Assembly: GCF_024868665.1 (NCBI RefSeq)
Contig: NC_079890.1
Location: 31,559,174-31,623,173, forward strand
Reading direction: 5' to 3'
Length of the DNA stretch: 64,000 nt
From: Triplophysa rosa
Lineage: Eukaryota > Chordata > Actinopteri > Cypriniformes > Nemacheilidae
Shown piece after piece: positions 61,801 through 64,000 of this stretch. The notes below the pieces were generated by a model that was given only the letters and a program-made list of their open reading frames with translations, did no database searches and was not told where the DNA came from. A program made the translations under genes and the position numbers. Position 1 is the first letter of the stretch. The number at the start of each line of letters is the position of its first letter.

Positions 61801-64000
61801 TCAGAGCAGACCTCAAACTAGTTCAGATCACATATATGGCACAACAAGTTCATATTCACTTTTAAGCAATACAACAGTAATATTTGAACATATAGTTAGG
61901 AAAGGATCAAAATTATTTTTTAAATGGAATAACCTTCGTGACATTTTTCATGTGTCTTGTCATGCTGTCAGTCTTTCAAATTGTTGTTGGATGACTTTTT
62001 GTCACTCCTGAGGTTTGTTTTAGTTGAAATTCAAAAGACACTAGACTGGAATGGCTCTAATAATCTAGAAAGGCTGATTAAATTAAAATTTGGAACTGTC
62101 TCTTAATTTTTTTCGCGGCTATATATTAAGTGATTTTCCTTCTCAAGTAAATGTCTTGATTTAAGAATCTTTAGATATTTGTACTGGAAAAAAGGACAAA
62201 AATATTAAGTGAGAAATGTATCTTTTGCAGTGTTGTGACCAGTGTAATTAGTTACTAGTAATTAGTTACTGTAATTTAATTACTTTTCTCTTGAAAAGTA
62301 AAGTAAGGGATTACTCGTATTTTTTCTGTAATTTAATTACAGCTACAGTATTTCTGTTGTAATTGAACTAAAATACTGTGTAATATAAACAATAGCGGAA
62401 TTGGCATCAAATTTAAAGGTCCAGTCAGTAAAATCTAGCGGCAAGGTTGTGAATTGCAACCAACTGCTCACTCCACCCCTCCCCCTCCCTTTCGAAACAC
62501 TATGACCGCTGACAGAACATGGCGAATTACATGCAAGGGGACCCACAGTGTATGTAGATAGAAATAGCTCATTCTAAGGTAATAAAAACATAACGCTTCA
62601 TTGTGTAAGGTCTTTATACACCTCTGAAGGCATAGCTATGTATATTATATTGCATTTCTATCAATAGATCATCTCAAAGATTACACACTGGACCTTTAAA
62701 ATGCATGCTTTAATGTATCCTATTTGTAATACTTTTTGGTCATTTAATAAGAATAGTTTATGTAGTTTTATATTTATTTATTTAAATGAATTAAAAGACC
62801 CGTTTTCCATATATCCTTGAATCACTTTATTAATCAAGGTTGATATAGGATATGGAAAGTAATAAGTAATTAATTTCTTTTTTAGAAAGTAATTTGTACA
62901 TTGATATAATTACACTATTGACTATGTAATTATTAACTAGTAATTAATTACTTTTTCAGAGTAACTTACACATCATTGGTTGTGACTATACAATTTTGTC
63001 ATCATGATAGTCGGTATAGTGATTTTTTACCTGATAATTCGCCATTTCTATAAGCTGCTCCATGTCCTTGTCAGGGTGCCTCTGCTTAAGCTCCTTCAGC
63101 GTTCTTGCCATATCTCTCCTGGCCTCCTCGTCTTGGTTGCGTCCACCAAGTCGACTTTCCGCTGCCAGCATTCCATCCAGATGTGTTGTTATTCCATCGA
63201 TTTCCAACATGTCCATCTTTGTGAATCCCGTATCCTTCCCAATCTCCTCCCCACCCTCAGACACAATGATTCCACGTCCCTTGTCAGCCCTGTAACGTTT
63301 GCGCACGTACTTGTAAAAGAGCAAACGGCGGTCAGCGACCCAGGCCTGGACCACGCAAAGAGGGAAGAAGAGGAACGTCACGACCGCCTCCCACACTTCC
63401 ACCTCACCAGGAGAGATCACGGAGAGGATCAGATAGAGCCAGATGTAGGCGAACATGCTCCATGCTGCAGTCACGAAAAATACTCGAAGATGTTTGACCT
63501 TCCGCGTTTCGTAGTTGGGAACCACATAGACGCAGAGGCCAATGATCACAAACATGTTAAAGGCAGCACTGCCCACGATGGTACTAGGACCGAGATCACC
63601 GGCTTCAAAGTTGTGTCCACAGACCTCAATGACAGAAAGCAGAATCTCAGGTGCTGAGGAACCCAACGCCATGAGGGTTAGATTGGAGACGGTCTCGTTC
63701 CAAATACGAACTGTGGTCGTGACCGTTTCGCCATTGGGTCTCTTTGTAGTGATCTCCTTTTCTTGTGATGTTATGACTTCGATAGCAGTCATAAAACGGT
63801 CGGCAATGATAGACATGCCTAAGAACATGTAGACTAGCGCCACCAGGTACACAATGGCACGGGCTACTTTGTCACCAACTGATGGATTCTGGGGGTTCCA
63901 AACGGGCAGAAGGACTCCGTCTGCACAAACCTCTTTTTGGGAACAGTTGGAGGCTGACTGGGGTTCATCATGGGAGTCAGCTTGAGAAGGGATGGAGAAG
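31763..64000 (-). CDS. slc8a4: Na+/Ca2+ exchanger of the SLC8 family, probably NCX4; 8 exons seen, N-terminus missing
   Basis: Plasma-membrane antiporter moving 3 Na+ in for 1 Ca2+ out. The eight exons join in one frame to 900 residues plus stop (2703 nt after a partial first codon). Visible: extracellular N-terminus with NCSQKEVC (the C-x5-C pair and N-glycosylation site of NCX1); first helices; alpha-1 repeat ([27 protein letters not shown]) at about residues 106-150; the autoinhibitory XIP segment [20 protein letters not shown] at 224-243; Calx-beta domains CBD1 and CBD2 with acidic Ca2+ sites ([28 protein letters not shown]); alpha-2 repeat ([32 protein letters not shown]); ending [10 protein letters not shown]. 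It resembles SLC8A1-3 about equally and has an extra Ala in [11 protein letters not shown]. Linkage to plcb3 (fourth member of the SLC8A paralogon) favours slc8a4. The family is certain; the paralogue is an inference. Confidence 0.88.
32309..35202. mobile_element. Harbinger-like element with decayed Myb-like gene, interrupted by Tc1
   Basis: Inverted ends GCCCTCATTTATCAAACGAA (about 32309) and its complement with TACGATCG (ending 35202). Inside, plus strand near 32520-32625 reads [20 protein letters not shown] and GKT, and near 34340 reads [10 protein letters not shown], like the FG..SSGVTN and VKKKW motifs of the Myb/SANT-like protein of PIF/Harbinger transposons. The Tc1 copy at 32670-34194 splits these two parts. 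No DDE nuclease is seen. The superfamily call rests on these remnants. Confidence 0.55.
32670..34194. mobile_element. Tc1-like element, family A copy 2 (decayed)
   Basis: Same family as 10795-12352: ends CAGTGAGGGAAATAATTATT and complement, flanked by TA (32668-32669, 34195-34196). Transposase remnants align along most of the length with many differences and stops; both copies share ACCATGGTCCAGACCAAATA near the start. Confidence 0.9.
35463..35753. mobile_element. hAT MITE (CAGTGGTTCTCAAAC family) copy 1
   Basis: Ends CAGTGGTTCTCAAACT and AGTTTGAGAACCACTG; flanked by a perfect 8-bp duplication CCTTAATG (35455-35462, 35754-35761). Opposite orientation to the copies at 41645 and 46834. Confidence 0.92.
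36045..36318. mobile_element. GGATAGTTCACCC-family MITE, inverse orientation
   Basis: Ends in CATTTTTGGGTGAACTGTTCCTTT; includes TGGTGGCCAAGAACTTTTTG and CTTTCTCTGTGTTCATCAGAAC in common with copies at 6869 and 57985. Confidence 0.65.
36330..37092. other. slc8a4 intron, nothing recognised
   Basis: AT-rich intron sequence with no coding potential or recognised repeat ends. Confidence 0.5.
37093..37365 (-). CDS. slc8a4: slc8a4 coding exon (loop end to alpha-2 repeat)
   Basis: Minus strand acceptor TGACCCATCAG, donor GTTAGT. It encodes [56 protein letters not shown] and [10 protein letters not shown]. Confidence 0.97.
37517..37616 (-). CDS. slc8a4: slc8a4 coding exon (end of regulatory loop)
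   Basis: Acceptor TGTTGTAG, donor GTATGC, 100 nt. It encodes [20 protein letters not shown] and [14 protein letters not shown]. Confidence 0.95.
37701..37825 (-). CDS. slc8a4: slc8a4 coding exon (CBD2 end, after the splice cassette)
   Basis: Acceptor TACTTTAG, donor GTAAAA. It encodes [33 protein letters not shown] and IEESYEFK. It corresponds to the constitutive exon that follows the A-F cassette in SLC8A1. Confidence 0.94.
37830..39890. other. slc8a4 intron, no extra cassette exon recognised
   Basis: The interval where mammalian SLC8A1 has the small cassette exons C to F. No short exon with splice sites and a match to those segments was seen here; sequence is AT-rich. A very small exon could be missed. 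Confidence 0.45.
39894..39941. repeat. SINE/LINE 3' tail fragment
   Basis: TTTGTAAATCACTTTAAATA followed by AAAGCATCTCCTAAATGACC resembles the common fish tail GTAAGTCGCTTTGGATAAAA and GCGTCTGCTAAATG. No tRNA-like head is seen. Confidence 0.55.
40123..40229 (-). CDS. slc8a4: slc8a4 coding exon (CBD2, A/B-type splice exon)
   Basis: Acceptor CTGTCTACAG, donor GTAAAG, 107 nt, phase 2 to 1. It encodes [20 protein letters not shown] and [16 protein letters not shown], the counterpart of the mutually exclusive exon A of SLC8A1 ([20 protein letters not shown]). Its length is not a multiple of three, so the exon, or an alternative of the same phase, is required. Confidence 0.95.
40873..41165. mobile_element. 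MITE with TTGGTAACA termini
   Basis: Starts TTGGTAACACCTTACAATAG and ends GTGAAATGTTACCAA; body rich in TTAACATTAACTAATA-like palindromes, a widespread fish MITE. Confidence 0.7.
41273..41508. mobile_element. MITE with GGGGCGGTTTCCCGGAC termini
   Basis: Inverted ends GGGGGCGGTTTCCCGGACC and GTCCGGGAAACCGCCCC enclose about 236 bp, non-coding. Confidence 0.75.
41645..41900. mobile_element. hAT MITE (CAGTGGTTCTCAAAC family) copy 2
   Basis: Ends CAGTGGTTCTTAAACTTTTT and GTATGAGAACCACTG; flanking octamers TATTTAAC and TATTAAAC differ at one base. Shares CAGTTATACAATGCTGGAAC with the other copies. Confidence 0.9.
42776..42824. repeat. (GCAC)n/(CA)n simple repeat
   Basis: GCATGCACGCACGCACGCAC then CA-rich run. 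Open frames here (ARTHARTH) are repeat artefacts. Confidence 0.9.
43158..43697. mobile_element. TTAA MITE (GGTCCAGTGTGTA family) copy 1 with nested LINE tail
   Basis: Right end ACACTGGACCT|TTAA (TTAA 43698-43701); left end ATTAAAGAAGCAACGTGTAG is diverged. Matches the copy at 62417-62695 (GGTAATAAAAACATAACGCT) but is split at about 43310-43577 by a segment starting GAATCAGAATCATAAAGAGC and continuing TTTATTGACAAG, a typical fish LINE 3' end in inverse orientation. Confidence 0.7.
44650..44935. mobile_element. GGATAGTTCACCC-family MITE
   Basis: TAGAATAGTTCACCCAAAAA at the left and TTTTTGGGCGAACTATCACTTTAA at the right, inverse of each other. Confidence 0.75.
45163..45201. repeat. (CA)n microsatellite
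   Basis: CACGCACGCACACACG followed by about 13 CA units. Confidence 0.9.
46234..46544. mobile_element. TTAA MITE (GGTCCAGTGTGTA family) copy 2, truncated
   Basis: Inverse orientation; right end CATCCACTGGACCT|TTAA (TTAA 46545-46548). Shares AAAGACCTTACATAATG and CCACCCCTCCCCCTCCCTTT-like stretches with copies 1 and 3, but the left terminal inverted repeat is missing. Confidence 0.65.
46834..47113. mobile_element. hAT MITE (CAGTGGTTCTCAAAC family) copy 3
   Basis: Ends CAGTGGTTCTCAAACTTTTT and CAGTTTGAGAACCACTG; perfect 8-bp duplication TTGTACAT (46826-46833, 47114-47121). Confidence 0.92.
47675..48480 (-). mobile_element. Penelope-like element 3' part with GIY-YIG endonuclease
   Basis: Minus strand from about 48480: the linker after reverse transcriptase with a Cys cluster ([18 protein letters not shown], about 48300-48370), then an open frame 48295-47921 with the endonuclease motif [34 protein letters not shown] and a conserved C-terminus [20 protein letters not shown]. 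The stop is followed by about 240 bp of 3' sequence. RT itself is absent: the copy is 5'-truncated. One frame break lies near 48420. The lower 500 bp recurs inverted at 48530-49000. Confidence 0.85.
47921..48295 (-). pseudogene. GIY-YIG endonuclease domain of a Penelope-like element (fragment)
   Basis: One hundred twenty-four codons open to a stop. The GIY motif reads VIY, the YIG motif is intact (MYIGKS), followed by the R..EH helix. In Penelope-like retroelements this domain sits C-terminal to the reverse transcriptase and nicks target DNA. Without the RT the fragment cannot move on its own. Confidence 0.8.
48530..49000 (+). mobile_element. Inverted second Penelope-like 3' end
   Basis: Plus strand copy of the same sequence as 47675-48190: it encodes [20 protein letters not shown] and ends ELDLTVFL, then the same 3' sequence. 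Compared with the left arm it lacks about 45 bp between ELLK and GMNEELDL and has IGVEEVI for IEEVI. Arms of about 500 bp face away from a spacer of about 340 bp containing a short ACCAGTACTTATGTAC tandem repeat (48491-48523). Confidence 0.8.
49010..49560 (+). other. Sequence after the inverted PLE arm, possible ORF start
   Basis: Open frame from about 49107 reads [20 protein letters not shown] and [20 protein letters not shown] before running into low-complexity T-rich sequence. In Penelope-like elements a terminal pseudo-LTR is often followed by the start of the main ORF, so this may be an N-terminal remnant. I do not recognise the protein. Confidence 0.3.
49757..50067. mobile_element. Fish repeat split by a Penelope-like insertion, left part
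   Basis: TTATTAGACTCGTTGGAATG, ATTCTGATTGGCCAGTTGCG and CGCCGAAGGTCTGCATTCGG belong to a dispersed fish repeat; its continuation CTAATAAGGCAAGTAGCCGT follows at 51061. Ends not defined. Confidence 0.5.
50080..51048 (-). mobile_element. Second Penelope-like element, 5'-truncated, with 12-bp target duplication
   Basis: Flanked by CCAGTTTTTTTC at 50068-50079 and again at 51049-51060. Minus strand: a Cys-cluster linker ([13 protein letters not shown], about 50920), then GIY-YIG domain C-terminal part 50788-50474 ([52 protein letters not shown]), then a 3' region with a hammerhead-like motif. It is a different family from the copy at 48 kb. RT is missing and there are frame breaks. Confidence 0.85.
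50150..50200 (-). ncRNA. Degenerate hammerhead-ribozyme-like motif in PLE
   Basis: Minus strand 50193 down: CTGATGA core, stem II GAGC/GCTC around a CTGTGT loop, then AAAAC where the consensus has GAAAC, then stem III GTC..GAC with one bulged A and a GTC cleavage-site triplet. Hammerhead motifs are known in Penelope-like elements. The first G of GAAA is changed to A and stem I looks weak, so this copy is probably inactive. Confidence 0.5.
51061..51200. mobile_element. Fish repeat split by a Penelope-like insertion, right part
   Basis: Continues from 50067: AAGGCAAGTAGCCGTGTAAT and an inverted pair GCCACCGGCTGTTATCGC / GCGATAACAACCGGCTGC (51102-51175). Confidence 0.5.
51210..52500. other. slc8a4 intron, nothing recognised
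   Basis: Unique-looking intron DNA without exon-like or repeat signatures. Confidence 0.5.
52508..52790. mobile_element. GGATAGTTCACCC-family MITE, diverged
   Basis: TGATCGTTCACAAAAAAATT, CTGTCATCATTAACTCACCC, GTGAATGGGCGCCAGTGCTG and TTCAAAATATCTTCTTTTTG match other copies of the family. Confidence 0.6.
52800..54055. other. slc8a4 intron, nothing firm
   Basis: No exon or repeat ends recognised. The stretch 53380-53530 (GCATCTAATCATGGCTTGGA, GCCCTCTAATTAAAACACTC) is GC-balanced and unlike its surroundings, so it might be conserved non-coding DNA. Confidence 0.4.
54063..55340. mobile_element. Non-autonomous element with CACTGTAAAAAAC termini
   Basis: Inverted ends CACTGTAAAAAAC and GTTTTTTACAGTG; 1.28 kb. 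TAAATTTTACC-like motifs recur near both ends. On the minus strand 55120-55068 looks like a small exon: ATGAGACGCATCCTCTTCAG onward with donor GTAAGT, and TTTTTAACAG|GTAGGAG near 54797 could be its acceptor. The CACTG end suggests an EnSpm/CMC-type element, but the target duplication is unclear. Confidence 0.6.
55806..55905. repeat. (GA)n/(GAGACA)n simple repeat
   Basis: GA dinucleotides flanking about nine GACAGA hexamers. Confidence 0.95.
55910..57460. other. slc8a4 intron, nothing recognised
   Basis: AT-rich intron sequence; short open frames on both strands have no family resemblance. Confidence 0.5.
57465..57949 (-). CDS. slc8a4: slc8a4 coding exon (CBD1 second half, CBD2 first half)
   Basis: Minus strand acceptor CACGCACAG, donor GTAAGA, 485 nt. 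It encodes [77 protein letters not shown] and [11 protein letters not shown]. Acidic clusters are the Ca2+-binding sites of the Calx-beta domains. Confidence 0.97.
57985..58410. mobile_element. GGATAGTTCACCC-family MITE, long copy
   Basis: Contains both half-repeats (GAACACAGAGAAAATATTTG / CAAATATCTTTCTCTGTGTTC) and ends CATTTTTGGGTGAACTTCC. Confidence 0.65.
58420..59100. repeat. Probable repeat ending GCTTACGGCACCTTTAA
   Basis: AAAGGCGGGGTTAGC at the left and AATTGCTTACGGCACCTTTAA at the right are typical of fish TTAA-type MITEs, but the two ends do not clearly pair here. No coding potential. Confidence 0.35.
59403..59666 (-). CDS. slc8a4: slc8a4 coding exon (loop start, CBD1 first half)
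   Basis: Acceptor CGTTTGCAG, donor GTAAGT, exactly 88 codons, phase 0 to 0. It encodes [56 protein letters not shown] and [13 protein letters not shown]. Confidence 0.97.
59875..59992 (-). mobile_element. tRNA-derived SINE (HE1/DANA-like)
   Basis: Minus strand head GTTCCTGTAGCTCAATTTAC carries an A box (TAGCTCAATT, 59975-59984) and B box GGTTTCGAACC (59930-59940); the tail CACTGTAAGTCCCTTTGGAC-like sequence continues to TGTCTGACAAA. Pol III promoter boxes and the CGCTTTGGAT-type tail mark a fish SINE, not a functional tRNA gene. Confidence 0.75.
60330..60940 (+). mobile_element. L2-type LINE reverse transcriptase fragment
   Basis: From GVPQG at about 60350 through a frame break to an open stretch with [20 protein letters not shown] (RT catalytic YADD), [20 protein letters not shown] and [20 protein letters not shown]. 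Only the C-terminal half of RT is present. A matching 3' tail TTGTAAGTCGCTTTGGATAA occurs at 61769-61800 after an insertion or rearrangement. Confidence 0.8.
61700..61803 (+). repeat. LINE 3' tail
   Basis: Ends CATTTGTAAGTCGCTTTGGATAAAA, the usual fish LINE/SINE tail; likely the end of the element starting at 60330. Confidence 0.55.
62229..62982. mobile_element. MITE with AATTAGTTACTAGTAATTAG ends, split by a TTAA MITE
   Basis: Left part 62229-62412 (CCAGTGTAATTAGTTACTAG, AATTACTTTTCTCTTGAAAAG) and right part 62700-62982 (TAATTAATTACTTTTTCAGA, TTACACATCATTGG) are inverse matches. The TTAA element 62417-62695 sits between them. Confidence 0.65.
62417..62695. mobile_element. TTAA MITE (GGTCCAGTGTGTA family) copy 3
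   Basis: TTAA|AGGTCCAGTCAGTAAAATCT at the left, TTACACACTGGACCT|TTAA at the right (TTAA 62413-62416 and 62696-62699). Confidence 0.8.
63031..64000 (-). CDS. slc8a4: slc8a4 first coding exon in view (N-terminus to regulatory loop), runs off the window
   Basis: Open from the window edge to donor GTAAAA after ANYQ. It encodes the extracellular N-terminal part, the first membrane helices, alpha-1 repeat ([20 protein letters not shown]), XIP and the start of the cytosolic loop ([27 protein letters not shown]). The start codon and signal peptide, normally a few dozen residues further out, are beyond 64000. Confidence 0.97.

Noticed and set aside
63004..63657. 217-codon open frame on the plus strand
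   Set aside because: It lies exactly opposite the slc8a4 first visible exon, whose frame matches NCX throughout; the plus frame has no family resemblance.
31763..64000. Calling the exchanger slc8a1, slc8a2 or slc8a3
   Set aside because: Individual segments match each of these about equally (for example AIYW and VCVSVLL are SLC8A3-like, others SLC8A1-like) and it has its own insertions and intron pattern; linkage to plcb3 favours slc8a4.

Overview
This is vertebrate nuclear DNA, almost certainly from a teleost fish and probably a cypriniform or close relative. Two large intron-split genes with clean GT..AG boundaries lie in a dense background of fish-type repeats: L2 LINE pieces, a tRNA-derived SINE of HE1/DANA type, several Tc1 copies, hAT and TTAA MITEs, Penelope-like elements and long CA/TG/CT tracts. 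There is no bacterial or viral gene content, no CRISPR array and no stand-alone RNA gene.

Layout. (1) 1-20752, plus strand: 32 coding exons of a phospholipase C beta, best matched to plcb3. About 1165 residues are in view; roughly the first 70 lie before the window. (2) 20753 to about 23.35 kb: its probable 3'UTR, with possible poly(A) signals at 22014 and 23329. (3) About 23.4-30.8 kb: intergenic DNA with a foldback element, two TTAA-flanked elements (one carrying a THAP-domain exon), a LINE tail and simple repeats. (4) 31763-64000, minus strand: eight coding exons of a Na+/Ca2+ exchanger of the SLC8 (NCX) family, about 900 residues from just before the first membrane helix to the stop. The remaining N-terminus lies beyond the window. 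It is probably slc8a4 (NCX4), the paralogue missing from mammals. The two genes converge tail to tail.

Both products belong to Ca2+ signalling: PLC-beta makes IP3, which releases stored Ca2+, and NCX exports Ca2+ across the plasma membrane. No shared regulation can be read from the sequence. The location does support paralogue identity. Human SLC8A1, SLC8A3 and SLC8A2 sit in the 2p22, 14q24 and 19q13 blocks of a four-way paralogon whose fourth member is 11q13, the home of PLCB3. An NCX gene beside plcb3 is what an SLC8A4 at the fourth position would look like.

Introns and spacer hold many datable insertions: an antisense L2 LINE split by a Tc1 copy (9.1-13.4 kb); a Tc1 copy with one reading-frame break (18504-19735); a hAT-like element inside another MITE (5.5-7.2 kb); a Harbinger-like element with a decayed Myb-like gene split by Tc1 (32.3-35.2 kb); three copies of one hAT MITE with 8-bp target duplications; an inverted pair of Penelope-like 3' ends (47.7-49.0 kb); and a second Penelope-like copy (50.08-51.05 kb) with a 12-bp target duplication and a degenerate hammerhead-ribozyme-like fold.

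Exon borders were read by eye from splice consensus, continuous reading phase (checked through all exons of both genes) and remembered protein families. No search was run. Repeat family names are assigned from termini and encoded motifs.
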